A stretch of DNA of 64,000 nucleotides from Butyrivibrio sp. XPD2006 (lineage in GTDB: Bacteria; Bacillota; Clostridia; Lachnospirales; Lachnospiraceae): assembly GCF_000420865.1 (NCBI RefSeq), contig NZ_ATVT01000001.1:248001-312000 (forward strand), read 5' to 3'. Shown here piece by piece: positions 54,099 through 63,219 of this stretch. The stretch's first letter is position 1; each line of letters opens with the position of its first letter. The translations under genes were made by a program, and so were the position numbers. Under the pieces are notes generated by a model. The model had not been told where the DNA came from and did no database searches. It saw nothing but the letters and a program-made list of their open reading frames with translations.

Positions 54099-57000
54099 TC
54101 AAACTACCTTTTTCTGCTCTTCCTGAACCTTTTTCTGCGCAGTTGAGAGCATTAGCTTGATTCTGTTGAGCTGGTTAACTTCAGATGCTCCGGGATCATA
54201 GTCTATGGCTACGATGTTACATCCGGGATACAGATGACGCATCTGTTTAATAACACCTTTACCTACTACGTGATTAGGAAGACATCCAAAAGGCTGTGTG
54301 CAGACTATATTGGTTGCTCCCTCGTGAATCAGCTCAACCATTTCACCGGTTAAGAACCATCCTTCACCGGTCTGATTACCGATAGATACTATGGGCTCTG
54401 CGTACTTAACAAGCTCATAGATGCTTGTATGCGGATCAAAGTGTATGCTTTCTCTGAATGCTTTTGCAGCTCCCGCTCTGAGCTTTTCGATAAGCCAGAT
54501 TGCACCGCGCATAAGAACAGCGGCTTTCTTGGAAGTACCGAGCTCTTTGGCTTTGTAGATCTGATTGTAGAAGCAGTAAAGCATAAAGTCGATAAGATCG
54601 GGAACAACCGCTTCAGCGCCTTCGGCTTCTAAAAGCTCCACAAGGTGGTTGTTGGCAGCCGGAGCGAATTTAACAAGGATCTCGCCGACTACACCTACTC
54701 TTGGCTTAACCTCGTCTGTAAGTTCAATCTTATCAAAATCCTCTACAATGTCGCGGCAGATTTTCTGGAACTTAAAGTAGCTCATATGCTTGGAAGTTAC
54801 AAAGTCAGTAGCAACTTTCTTCCATTTCTCATGGCATGCATTGACTGAACCCTTGACCTTCTCGTAAGGGCGCATGCGATATACACATCTCATGAATACG
54901 TCGCCGAATATAGCGCCGTAAGCAGCTCTCTGAAGCATCTCGGCGTTGATATGGAAGCCCGGGTTTGCTTCAAGCTTGGAGAGGTTTAAGGAAACTACAG
55001 GAATCTGCTCCATACCGGCCTTTTTCAAAGCTCTTCTGATAAAGCCTACATAGTTGGTGGCTCTGCATCCGCCACCTGTCTGAGACATGATGACAGCTGT
55101 CCTGTTAAGGTCATACTTGCCTGAGTGAAGCTCATCCATAATCTGTCCTACAACCCAAAGTGAAGGGTAGCAGGCATCATTGTTTACATACTTAAGACCC
55201 ATATCGATCGCATGTCTGTTATCGTTCTGCATAACAACAAAGTTGTAGCCGCAGGCAGCAAAAGCGGGCTCTAAGATATCAAAGTGTATAGGTGACATCT
55301 GAGGGCAGAGAATAGTATAGTTCTTTCTCATATCCTCAGTGAAAAGTACTCTGTTATTGGCAGTGGATCTGATGGTCCTCTGCTGGTTCTTTTGCTTTCT
55401 TACACGGATAGCGGCAAGAAGTGAACGTACACGTATTCTTGCGCTGCCAAGGCTGTTTACCTCATCGATCTTAAGGCAGGTGTATATCTTGTCAGAACCT
55501 GAGAGAATATCGTTAACCTGATCCGTTGTTACAGCATCCAGTCCGCATCCGAAGGAGTTGAGCTGAATAAGATCAAGATCATCACGTTCTCTTACAAAAC
55601 TTGCTGCAGCATAGAGTCTTGAGTGATACATCCACTGGTCCGATACGATAAGAGGTCTCTCTGGCTTGCCCAGGTGAGATACGCTATCCTCAGTAAGTAC
55701 AGCAACTCCGTAAGAACAGATCATATCAGGAATACCGTGATTGATCTCGGGGTCAACATGGTAAGGACGTCCGGCAAGAACGATACCATGTCTGCCGTTT
55801 TCTTCCATCCATTTAAGGGTTTCTTCGCCCTTTATCTGTATGTCTCTTCTTGCTACGGCCATCTCTTCCCAGCCGTCTTTGGCAGCATTTATGACAAGCT
55901 CTGCAGGAATCTCAGAAAACTCTTTTACAAGAGCATCGGTTACGGTCTCAATACTTGTAAATGCCATAAATGGGTTGCGGAGTTTGACCTCGCCTCCTGT
56001 AATGGCTTCAACGTTATTCTTAATGTTCTCCGAATATGATGTAACAATAGGGCAGTTGTAGTGGTTGGTTGCACCTTCTACCTCTTCGCGCTCATAGAAA
56101 AGACCGGGATAGAAGATAAAGTCAACCTTCTGTCTGATGAGCCACTCAACATGTCCGTGAGATATCTTGGCAGGATAGCACTCTGATTCACTGGGAATTG
56201 ACTCAATACCAAGTTCATAAATCTGGTGAGTAGATCTTGGCGAGAGAACAACTCTGTAGCCCAGCTTTGTAAAGAAGGTGAACCAGAATGGATAATTCTC
56301 ATAGAAATTAAGAACTCTGGGTATACCTACAGTTCCTCTCGGAGCTTTGTCAGCATCTAGAGGTTCATAACCAAATATTCTCTTATATTTGTAGTCAAAG
56401 AGGTTAGGAATACCCTCTGCATTTTTGACCTTACCGATACCACGCTCACACCTGTTACCGGAAATGTGCTGACGTCCGCCTGTAAACTTGTTGATTGTAA
56501 GTCTGCAGTGGTTGGTGCATCCCTGGCATGTTGTCATGCTGGTTGAGTACTGAAGAGCATTGATCTGATCAATAGAGAGCATAGTGGTCTTATAATCCTC
56601 AGTCTCACTGTATCTGTCTCTTGCAATAAGTGCGGCTCCGAAAGCACCCATGATTCCGGCAATATCGGGCCTTATAGCCTCTGCACCTGAAATTATCTCG
56701 AAGGCACGCAGAACTGCGTCATTGTAGAAAGTACCACCCTGAACAACGATGTGCTCGCCGAGGTCCTTGGCATCCGATACCTTGATAACCTTAAAGAGCG
56801 CATTCTTGATAACAGAGTATGCAAGACCTGAGGAGATATCAGCTACATCAGCGCCTTCCTTCTGAGCCTGCTTTACTCTGGAGTTCATGAATACCGTACA
56901 TCTTGTTCCGAGATCTACAGGTGATTTAGCATAAAGAGCTACCTTGGCAAAATCCTGTACGCTGTAATCCAGGGATTTGGCGAAGGTTTCAATAAAGGAT

Positions 57001-58352
57001 CCGCAGCCTGAGGAACATGCTTCGTTAAGCTGTACGGAATCAACTGAATTATTCTTGATGTGGATACATTTCATGTCCTGACCGCCGATATCAAGTATGC
57101 AGTCAACCTTGGGATCAAAGAATGCAGCAGCGTTGTAATGTGCAATAGTCTCTACTTCACCGTCATCAAGAAGAAGAGCAGACTTAAGAAGAGCTTCGCC
57201 ATAACCTGTAGAGCATGCTCTTGCAATCCTTACGCCTTCGGGCATAAGCTTATAAATCTCCTGAATTGAGGAAATTGCAGTCTTTAAAGGACTTCCGTTG
57301 TTGCTTGAATAGAAAGAGTAGAGAAGATCTCCATCCTCACTGATAAGCGCACACTTTGTGGTGGTTGAACCGGCATCGATTCCGAGGAAAGCATTCCCCT
57401 TATAATCATCAAGTTTTCTGGTCTTGACACGATATTTATCCTGACGATCCTTGAATACCTTGTAATCCTCCTCGTTTTCAAAGAGGGGATCAAGCCTTGA
57501 TACTTCAGCTTCCATCACAATCTTGCCTGAGAGCTTGCCAACCATCTCATCCATTGTGTAATGGGTGTTCTCTTCGGCATTCATGGCTGAACCTATAGCG
57601 GCAAAAAGATGAGAGTTGTCGAGGTTGATGGCATGTTCGTCATCGAGATTTAAAGTGCGGATAAAAGCAGCGCGAAGCTGATCAAGGAAGTGTAGAGGTC
57701 CACCCAAAAACGCTACATGGCCTCTTATGGGTTTACCACAGGCAAGACCTGAAATAGTCTGGTTGACAACAGCCTGGAAAATTGAAGCTGAAAGGTCTTC
57801 CTTGGTAGCACCTTCATTGATAAGCGGCTGGATATCAGATTTGGCAAATACGCCGCATCTGGCTGCTATTGTATATAATGAATTGTAGTTTCTGGCGTAA
57901 TCATTAAGTCCTGTGGCGTCTGTCTGAAGAAGGGATGCCATCTGGTCGATGAAGGATCCTGTACCGCCTGCACAGATGCCGTTCATCCTCTGTTCAACAT
58001 TTCCGTCCTCGAAGTAAATGATCTTGGCGTCCTCACCACCAAGCTCAATTGCAACGTCGGTCTTAGGTGCAATGGCCTTAAGGGAAGTAGATACAGCTAC
58101 AACCTCCTGAACGAACGGAACCTCTAAATGTTTGGCAAGTGTAAGTCCGCCTGAACCGGTGATGACGGGATGAAGAGTGATGTTACCGCACTTGGCCTGT
58201 GCCTCCTTTAAAAGGTCAGCAAGAGTTTCCTGAATGTTGGCGAAATGCCTTTTATAATCGGAGAATACAATATTGTTTGTATTGTCCAAAAGAGCGATCT
58301 TAACGGTTGTAGAACCGATATCAATACCTAATGTGTAATCCTTGGAAATCAT
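54099..58352 (-). CDS. Acyl-CoA dehydratase activase, 2-hydroxyglutaryl-CoA dehydratase activator superfamily
   Basis: A 1417-residue multi-domain protein: two BcrA/BadF-type ASKHA ATPase domains in tandem (first from ~8, GIDIGSTTVKIALL, GGEDAK; second from ~317, LGIDAGSTTTKCALI, DIGGQDMKCI), then a DUF2229 domain (~665 on, GIPRVLNFYENYPFW) and an HgdB-like C-terminal part. Cys motifs such as ACSSGCGSFIE and ICAGGTGSFID are the [4Fe-4S]-binding type. Large proteins of this type are common in anaerobic Firmicutes; no dehydratase partner is nearby and the substrate is unknown. Start at M 58352, after AAGAGG. Confidence 0.85.
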   Translation of the reverse strand: MISKDYTLGIDIGSTTVKIALLDNTNNIVFSDYKRHFANIQETLADLLKEAQAKCGNITLHPVITGSGGLTLAKHLEVPFVQEVVAVSTSLKAIAPKTDVAIELGGEDAKIIYFEDGNVEQRMNGICAGGTGSFIDQMASLLQTDATGLNDYARNYNSLYTIAARCGVFAKSDIQPLINEGATKEDLSASIFQAVVNQTISGLACGKPIRGHVAFLGGPLHFLDQLRAAFIRTLNLDDEHAINLDNSHLFAAIGSAMNAEENTHYTMDEMVGKLSGKIVMEAEVSRLDPLFENEEDYKVFKDRQDKYRVKTRKLDDYKGNAFLGIDAGSTTTKCALISEDGDLLYSFYSSNNGSPLKTAISSIQEIYKLMPEGVRIARACSTGYGEALLKSALLLDDGEVETIAHYNAAAFFDPKVDCILDIGGQDMKCIHIKNNSVDSVQLNEACSSGCGSFIETFAKSLDYSVQDFAKVALYAKSPVDLGTRCTVFMNSRVKQAQKEGADVADISSGLAYSVIKNALFKVIKVSDAKDLGEHIVVQGGTFYNDAVLRAFEIISGAEAIRPDIAGIMGAFGAALIARDRYSETEDYKTTMLSIDQINALQYSTSMTTCQGCTNHCRLTINKFTGGRQHISGNRCERGIGKVKNAEGIPNLFDYKYKRIFGYEPLDADKAPRGTVGIPRVLNFYENYPFWFTFFTKLGYRVVLSPRSTHQIYELGIESIPSESECYPAKISHGHVEWLIRQKVDFIFYPGLFYEREEVEGATNHYNCPIVTSYSENIKNNVEAITGGEVKLRNPFMAFTSIETVTDALVKEFSEIPAELVINAAKDGWEEMAVARRDIQIKGEETLKWMEENGRHGIVLAGRPYHVDPEINHGIPDMICSYGVAVLTEDSVSHLGKPERPLIVSDQWMYHSRLYAAASFVRERDDLDLIQLNSFGCGLDAVTTDQVNDILSGSDKIYTCLKIDEVNSLGSARIRVRSLLAAIRVRKQKNQQRTIRSTANNRVLFTEDMRKNYTILCPQMSPIHFDILEPAFAACGYNFVVMQNDNRHAIDMGLKYVNNDACYPSLWVVGQIMDELHSGKYDLNRTAVIMSQTGGGCRATNYVGFIRRALKKAGMEQIPVVSLNLSKLEANPGFHINAEMLQRAAYGAIFGDVFMRCVYRMRPYEKVKGSVNACHEKWKKVATDFVTSKHMSYFKFQKICRDIVEDFDKIELTDEVKPRVGVVGEILVKFAPAANNHLVELLEAEGAEAVVPDLIDFMLYCFYNQIYKAKELGTSKKAAVLMRGAIWLIEKLRAGAAKAFRESIHFDPHTSIYELVKYAEPIVSIGNQTGEGWFLTGEMVELIHEGATNIVCTQPFGCLPNHVVGKGVIKQMRHLYPGCNIVAIDYDPGASEVNQLNRIKLMLSTAQKKVQEEQKKVV

Positions 58353-58402
58353 AGTATACCTCTTTTTCTTCTTATTATATGTTGCAGAAGACAATCCCTA
58401 TG

Positions 58403-58431
58403 ATTATAATGCACTGGTAAGTAAAAATCAA
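58403..58431 (-). promoter_or_regulatory. Sigma-A promoter of the activase gene
   Basis: Read on the minus strand: TTGATT (58431-58426), 17-nt spacer, TATAAT (58408-58403), about 50 bases before the start codon. The same hexamers and spacing as the ech-operon promoter. Confidence 0.75.
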
Positions 58432-58496
58432 CGAAACAAATTGTATAAAATATGTTAATATATAAAAGTCTAAATTTTTAAGAAGAGGTCTTTTAC

Positions 58497-59381
58497 ATGA
58501 ATAAATTCTTGAGCAATATGGAAAGAAAATTCGGCAGATATGCAATAAACAACCTTACATTGTATATCATTGTCCTGTATGTTATAGGCTATGTGATAAA
58601 GCTTATGCCTAACGGTGCTATGATCCAGTATTACCTTACACTAAATCCTTATCTGATCCTTCACGGACAGATATGGCGACTGGTTTCCTGGGTTCTTATT
58701 CCTCCGACGGCGCTTAGCATCTGGCTGCTCATTACTTTGTATCTGTATTACTTTATCGGAACGACAATGGAGAGAACAGTCGGCACCTTCAGATATAATG
58801 TTTTCATTTTTGGCGGAATGCTGCTTATGATAGTTGCTGCGTTTATCTCTTATGGATGGGTTGTATTAACCTATGGAGCAGAAGGAGAGATGGCCGTTGC
58901 CGGTAAGATGATGTACTATTCAGGCTATTTCAGTACATATTACGTACAGGAGATGGTATTTTTGTCATTTGCTATCAGCTATCCGGAAATCCAGCTTCTG
59001 CTTATGTTTATAATACCTGTTAAGGTCAAGTATCTGGGAATACTCTATGCGGCATATATGGCAATAGAGGCTATATTTACCGGCATTATTGGAGGAGACA
59101 TTCCGGTTCTGTTTGTTATTCTTTTCCAGTTTATAAACCTTGGACTGTTCTACATTTCAACGGGTAGGGCATATCACTTTAAGCCCAGTGAGAGCCACAG
59201 GAGAAAAGAGTTCCAGCAGAATGTTAAGATGGCGCCTAAGGGAATAACAAGGCACAAGTGCGCTGTTTGTGGCAGAAGTGAGACCGATGATCCCAATCTT
59301 GAGTTCAGATTCTGTTCTAAGTGCAATGGCAACTATGAATATTGTCAGGATCATCTCTTTACACATCAGCATATTAAATAA
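58497..59381 (+). CDS. Rhomboid-like membrane protein with C-terminal zinc ribbon, probable pseudoprotease
   Basis: A 294-residue protein with six or so spans in a rhomboid-like pattern (HGQIWRLVSWVLIPP loop; LLLMFIIPVKVKYLGILYAA late span). The catalytic G-x-S-G motif is not found at the expected span, where the sequence reads VFLSFAISYPEIQ, so proteolysis is doubtful and a Derlin-like role is possible. After the membrane part comes a zinc-ribbon/treble-clef-like C-terminus with paired Cys (CAVCGRS, CSKCNGNYEYC) and His. It starts a three-gene cluster with the next two genes (gap 17 bases). AAGAGG precedes the ATG. Confidence 0.7.
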   Translation: MNKFLSNMERKFGRYAINNLTLYIIVLYVIGYVIKLMPNGAMIQYYLTLNPYLILHGQIWRLVSWVLIPPTALSIWLLITLYLYYFIGTTMERTVGTFRYNVFIFGGMLLMIVAAFISYGWVVLTYGAEGEMAVAGKMMYYSGYFSTYYVQEMVFLSFAISYPEIQLLLMFIIPVKVKYLGILYAAYMAIEAIFTGIIGGDIPVLFVILFQFINLGLFYISTGRAYHFKPSESHRRKEFQQNVKMAPKGITRHKCAVCGRSETDDPNLEFRFCSKCNGNYEYCQDHLFTHQHIK

Positions 59382-59398
59382 CTTATAACGGGAGTAAT

Positions 59399-60163
59399 AT
59401 GGGAAACATAGATAACAAGGAAAAAGAATTTGCGGAGACCCTCAAGTACGTAACAAGACTTGCAAGGGAGAATAAAAACGTCATTGTCAGGGAGCAGGTG
59501 GATGATGCTTTTGCTGAACTTGATCTCGATGAGAAGCAGCTTCAGATGGTTTATGATTATCTGAAACAGCACAATATCGGCATAGATGAAGCTATTGATA
59601 CATCCGATAACCTTACAACTGAGGAGACCAACTATCTTCAGGATTATCTCGAGAGTCTTGAAGGACTTAACAGGCTCTCTGACGGAGAGAGAGAAGCAGT
59701 TTCTATGGCTGCCATCGCAGGAGATAAGGCTGCACAGGATAAGCTTATAGAAAATTATCTGCCTATGGTAGTTGATGTAGCCAGGATGTACGCGGAGCAG
59801 GGAGTGTTTTTGGAAGATCTGATAGGAGAGGGCAACGTAGCGCTTACAAAAGGGGTTACAATGCTTGATGCTGTAGGAGAACCTTCGGAAGTCGAGAGTT
59901 TTTTATATAAGCTTATGCTTGATGCCATGGAGAAGATCATTGAGGAGAACCTGGCAGAAGATACCGGAATGCAGAAGGTCCTTAATCTTGTTAACGAGGT
60001 CAATGACAAGGCAAAAGAGCTTTCAGAGGACCTCAGACGTAAAGTAACCGTTGAAGAGCTGATGGAAGAGACAGGATGGGACGAAGACAAGATCCGCACA
60101 GCCATCAAGTTCAGCGGAGATAACATTGAAGATATCGAGATGGGCAAAAACGATAAGGCATGA
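59399..60163 (+). CDS. Degenerate sigma-70-like protein lacking region 4
   Basis: A 254-residue protein. Residues ~32-61 (REQVDDAFAELDLDEKQLQM and what follows) resemble sigma region 1.1; ~103-150 match regions 1.2-2.2 (GDKAAQDKLIENYLPMVVDV, then DLIGEGNVALTKGV, the core RNA-polymerase-binding part); ~214-236 match region 3 (KVTVEELMEETGWDEDKI). The 2.3-2.4 melting segment (usually FSTYATWWIRQAI-like) is replaced by VESFLYKLMLDAMEKII without its aromatic cluster, and region 4 is missing. It is therefore unlikely to recognise a normal promoter alone. It overlaps the next gene by four bases (ATGA). Confidence 0.75.
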   Translation: MGNIDNKEKEFAETLKYVTRLARENKNVIVREQVDDAFAELDLDEKQLQMVYDYLKQHNIGIDEAIDTSDNLTTEETNYLQDYLESLEGLNRLSDGEREAVSMAAIAGDKAAQDKLIENYLPMVVDVARMYAEQGVFLEDLIGEGNVALTKGVTMLDAVGEPSEVESFLYKLMLDAMEKIIEENLAEDTGMQKVLNLVNEVNDKAKELSEDLRRKVTVEELMEETGWDEDKIRTAIKFSGDNIEDIEMGKNDKA

Positions 60164-60576
60164 ATAACATAGTAAACGAAGATGATTTTAAATATTATAT
60201 GCAGGACATTGAAAGGCATTATTTCGGAGGAAGGTATAACTACAAAGAGATACTGGACAATGAAATGACTCCTTTCAAGTTCAAGACCATTATCACCAAG
60301 TATCTTAAGGACGAAGTGGATTACGATACGACAATCGAGTCACATTTATATCATCTGAATAAAGAGGGATTTGATTACAAGATATTTAAACAACTCAGAG
60401 CCAGGATAAGAGTATGTCAGTACAAGAATCCCGAAAAAAGAGAAAAGGGCTTTAAGGAAAAGATATATACAGTAGAACAACTGGTTAAGATCGACCCTTC
60501 GGAAAAAGAGAGAATGGGTATGATCATCAGCGAGCTTATAATATCAAAGCTTGCTCTGTTTGGATTCTCGATATGA
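60160..60576 (+). CDS. Unknown protein coupled to the sigma-like gene
   Basis: A 138-residue soluble, Lys/Glu/Tyr-rich helical protein; no recognised domain. The segment YLKDEVDYDTTIESHLYHLN near the middle and QLVKIDPSEKERMGMIISEL near the end look like structured helices. Its ATG overlaps the sigma-like gene stop (ATGA), so the two are translated together, and a terminator closes the cluster. A direct partner of the sigma-like protein is the obvious hypothesis. Confidence 0.65.
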   Translation: MNNIVNEDDFKYYMQDIERHYFGGRYNYKEILDNEMTPFKFKTIITKYLKDEVDYDTTIESHLYHLNKEGFDYKIFKQLRARIRVCQYKNPEKREKGFKEKIYTVEQLVKIDPSEKERMGMIISELIISKLALFGFSI

Positions 60577-60614
60577 TTTCTCAATAATAAAAATAATAAA
60601 AGAAAAGAAGAGCA

Positions 60615-60656
60615 TAAAAAAATCACCCGGATTACTCCGAGTGATTTTTGTTTTTG
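60615..60656 (+). terminator. Bidirectional terminator between the sigma-like cluster and rpmB
   Basis: ATCACCCGG (60622-60630) pairs with CCGAGTGAT (60637-60645, one mismatch). A run of A before and T after the stem serves both strands. Confidence 0.85.
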
Positions 60657-60659
60657 AAA

Positions 60660-60845
60660 TTAAGCTCTTTCAACTTTGTTTGATCTAAGGCAACTTGAAC
60701 ATACATTCATTCTCTGTGTAGCTCCATTGATTTTAACTGCTACGTGCTGAACGTTTGACTTCCAAACTCTGTTAGATCTTCTATGAGAATGGCTTACGTT
60801 GTTTCCGAAATGAACGCCCTTGCCACAAATTTCACATTTAGCCAT
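60660..60845 (-). CDS. rpmB: 50S ribosomal protein L28
   Basis: A 61-residue ribosomal protein of the zinc-binding (C+) form: CEICGKG near the start, VSHSHRRSNRVWKSNVQ, and CSSCLRS near the end give two CxxC pairs. GGAGG on the minus strand precedes the ATG. Divergent from the Gls24-fakA-recG genes, the same arrangement as in Bacillus subtilis. Confidence 0.96.
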   Translation of the reverse strand: MAKCEICGKGVHFGNNVSHSHRRSNRVWKSNVQHVAVKINGATQRMNVCSSCLRSNKVERA

Positions 60846-60892
60846 TTTGACACCTCCTTATAAGCCATGTAAAAGTTCATATAGCAAATTTA

Positions 60893-60945
60893 TGCGGAAA
60901 TTTCCGCAACATTGATATATTAGCAAATATCAAAAAGGATTGCAA
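60893..60945 (-). promoter_or_regulatory. rpmB promoter with a palindrome at the start site
   Basis: On the minus strand: TTGCAA (60945-60940), 17-nt spacer, TAATAT (60922-60917). The perfect 16-bp palindrome TGCGGAAATTTCCGCA (60893-60908) begins about where transcription should start. It may be an operator (zinc or stringent-type repressor) or an RNA 5' hairpin. Confidence 0.65.
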
Positions 60946-60989
60946 GTAAAATCTGAAAAATTTATAGTTTATTTTTTTTCAAAGTACGT

Positions 60990-60995
60990 TATAAT
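60990..60995 (+). promoter_or_regulatory. Possible -10 box for the Gls24-fakA genes
   Basis: A perfect TATAAT 47 bases before the ATG; the -35 region is only T-rich (TTTATT-like), so the promoter may need an activator or be weak. The same intergenic stretch holds the divergent rpmB promoter. Confidence 0.45.
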
Positions 60996-61041
60996 AAAAC
61001 ATGTATGCGAATTTGAAGGTTACGCATTAAGGAGGATAAAT

Positions 61042-61404
61042 ATGAAGGCTTCAGTGGTAAACACTCACATGGGAAATATTTCTATTGATAATGAAGTTAT
61101 TGCCCAGTATGCCGGTGCGGTTGCAATGGAGTGCTTTGGAATCGTAGGAATGGCTAACGTAAATGTTAAGGATGGTCTTGTTAGTCTTTTAAAGCTTGAT
61201 TCCATGACAAGAGGTATCAATGTTACCCTTGACCAGAACAACAAACTTAAACTGGATTTTCATGTTATTGTTTCATACGGCGTAAGTATTTCTGCTGTAT
61301 CAGAAAACCTTATAGATACTGTTAAATATAAAGTTGAGGAATTTACGGGGCTTGAAATCGAAAAGATAAACATCTATGTCGAAGGCGTCCGTGTCATTGA
61401 TTAA
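61042..61404 (+). CDS. Asp23/Gls24 family envelope-stress protein (YloU-like)
   Basis: A 120-residue protein with the Asp23/Gls24 fold: GNISIDNEVIAQYAGAVAME, IVGMANVNV, LDFHVIVSYGVSIS and VEEFTGLEIEKINIYVEGVR. It corresponds to Bacillus YloU, which also sits directly before the fakA homologue (yloV). Role in envelope or fatty-acid kinase context unknown. ATG 61042 is chosen because GGAGGA at 61031-61036 is five bases upstream. Confidence 0.88.
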   Translation: MKASVVNTHMGNISIDNEVIAQYAGAVAMECFGIVGMANVNVKDGLVSLLKLDSMTRGINVTLDQNNKLKLDFHVIVSYGVSISAVSENLIDTVKYKVEEFTGLEIEKINIYVEGVRVID

Positions 61405-61433
61405 ATCGATTTTAAGTTCAGGAGGAATTTGTT

Positions 61434-63212
61434 TTGAGTAATAATTCTATTGACGCTAAGATGATGGCCAAAATGTTTCTTAGCGGTGCCAAGAACCTTG
61501 ATGCCAAAAAGGAATGGATCAACGAACTGAATGTTTTCCCTGTACCTGACGGAGATACAGGAACAAACATGACAATGACTATCATGTCAGCAGCCAAGGA
61601 AGTTCAGAACCTGGGTGATTCTGCAGATCTTGAAGCTATCTGCAAGGCTATTTCATCAGGGTCACTGAGAGGAGCAAGAGGTAACTCGGGTGTTATCTTA
61701 TCACAGCTTCTTCGTGGTTTCACCAAGGTTGTTAAACAGCATGATGTTATTACGGTCAATGTTCTTTCAGAGTCTTTTGATAAGGCTGTTGAGACTGCAT
61801 ACAAGGCTGTTATGAAGCCCAAGGAAGGTACAATCCTTACCGTTGCCAAGGGTGCAAGTGAGAAAGCTCATGAGCTGGCAATGGAGGGATGCGATGATAT
61901 CGAGACCTTCTGCAATGAAGTAATTGATTATGCGGAGGAGGTTCTTTCCAAAACTCCCGATATGCTTCCTGTTCTTAAACAGGCAGGCGTTGTTGATTCC
62001 GGCGGACAGGGTCTTGTTCAGGTACTCAAGGGTGCACGTGACGGATTCCTTGGCAAGGAGATAGATCTTTCAATCAGTGAGGATGCAGGTACACCTGGCG
62101 CCAAAGCGGTTCCCGGTGCAGAGACCAAGCAGGAAGACATCAAGTTTGGCTATTGTACAGAGTTTATCGTTCTTCTCAATAAGCCTCTTAATGTTAAACA
62201 GGAAATAGATTTCAAGGGATTTCTTGAGTCAATCGGAGACAGCATAGTAATGGTTGCCGACGATGAGATCTGCAAAGTCCATGTTCACAGTAATGATCCG
62301 GGACTTGCTATCCAGAGAGCTCTTATGTACGGTCAGCTCTCCAATATGAAGATTGACAACATGTGGATGGAGCATAGAGAGAAGCTCTTCCATGAGAACT
62401 CGGACGGATCATGGTCAGAGATCCAGACTGAGATAAACGGAGCTGCAGAGCTCACACCTACTTACAGTGCCGGTGATGATATTCCTCTTGGCGACAAGGT
62501 GGATATGTCTTCAGAGCCCGAGGAAGATCTCGGACCTCGTAAGGATGTAGGATTTGTAACTGTTTGTGCAGGCTCAGGACTTGCTGAGATATTTAGAGGA
62601 CTCGGCGTCGATTATGTAATTGAGGGCGGACAGACAATGAACCCCAGTACTGCAGATATTCTTGATGCAGTTGCCAAGGTAAATGCAGATACTGTAGTTG
62701 TTCTTCCAAACAATAAGAACATTATCCTTGCAGCCAATCAGGCGGCCATTATGTCAGAGGATTCCGATGATGGCAAGAAGATTGTAGTCGTTCCTTCCAA
62801 GACAGTACCTCAGGGAATAACAGCTATCATCAACTTTGTACCGGACGTTGCAATTGATGACAATATTGCTGCAATGACAGAGTCACTTTCTACCGTCAAG
62901 ACCGGTGAAGTTACTTATGCGGTAAGAGATACGGTAATCGATGATGTTACCATCAAGCAGGGTGACTACATGGGAATCGGAGACAAGGGAATCCTTGATG
63001 TCGGCTCCGATATTGCGGATGTAACCTTTGGTATGCTTGAGAAGATGATGAGTGATGAGCTTGAGCTTATCAGTGTATATTACGGAGACGAAGTAGACGA
63101 GAAGGATGCAGAAGCTCTCAGAGACAGAATTTCAGCACAGTATCCTCAGTGTGATGTTGAGCTTCAGTTTGGCGGTCAGCCAATTTACTACTACGTTGTC
63201 TCTGCTGAATAA
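61434..63212 (+). CDS. fakA: Fatty-acid kinase catalytic subunit FakA (YloV, DAK2 family)
   Basis: A 592-residue kinase: N-terminal DhaL/DAK2 ATP-binding domain (FPVPDGDTGTNMTMT, GSLRGARGNSGVILSQLLRG, VDSGGQGL), then the Dak1_2/FakA C-terminal domains. With a DegV-type FakB it phosphorylates fatty acids; no fakB is in the window. TTG 61434 is the start; AGGAGG lies upstream. The gene order with YloU-like and recG matches Bacillus (yloU-yloV ... recG). Confidence 0.92.
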   Translation: MSNNSIDAKMMAKMFLSGAKNLDAKKEWINELNVFPVPDGDTGTNMTMTIMSAAKEVQNLGDSADLEAICKAISSGSLRGARGNSGVILSQLLRGFTKVVKQHDVITVNVLSESFDKAVETAYKAVMKPKEGTILTVAKGASEKAHELAMEGCDDIETFCNEVIDYAEEVLSKTPDMLPVLKQAGVVDSGGQGLVQVLKGARDGFLGKEIDLSISEDAGTPGAKAVPGAETKQEDIKFGYCTEFIVLLNKPLNVKQEIDFKGFLESIGDSIVMVADDEICKVHVHSNDPGLAIQRALMYGQLSNMKIDNMWMEHREKLFHENSDGSWSEIQTEINGAAELTPTYSAGDDIPLGDKVDMSSEPEEDLGPRKDVGFVTVCAGSGLAEIFRGLGVDYVIEGGQTMNPSTADILDAVAKVNADTVVVLPNNKNIILAANQAAIMSEDSDDGKKIVVVPSKTVPQGITAIINFVPDVAIDDNIAAMTESLSTVKTGEVTYAVRDTVIDDVTIKQGDYMGIGDKGILDVGSDIADVTFGMLEKMMSDELELISVYYGDEVDEKDAEALRDRISAQYPQCDVELQFGGQPIYYYVVSAE

Positions 63213-63219
63213 AGCTTTT

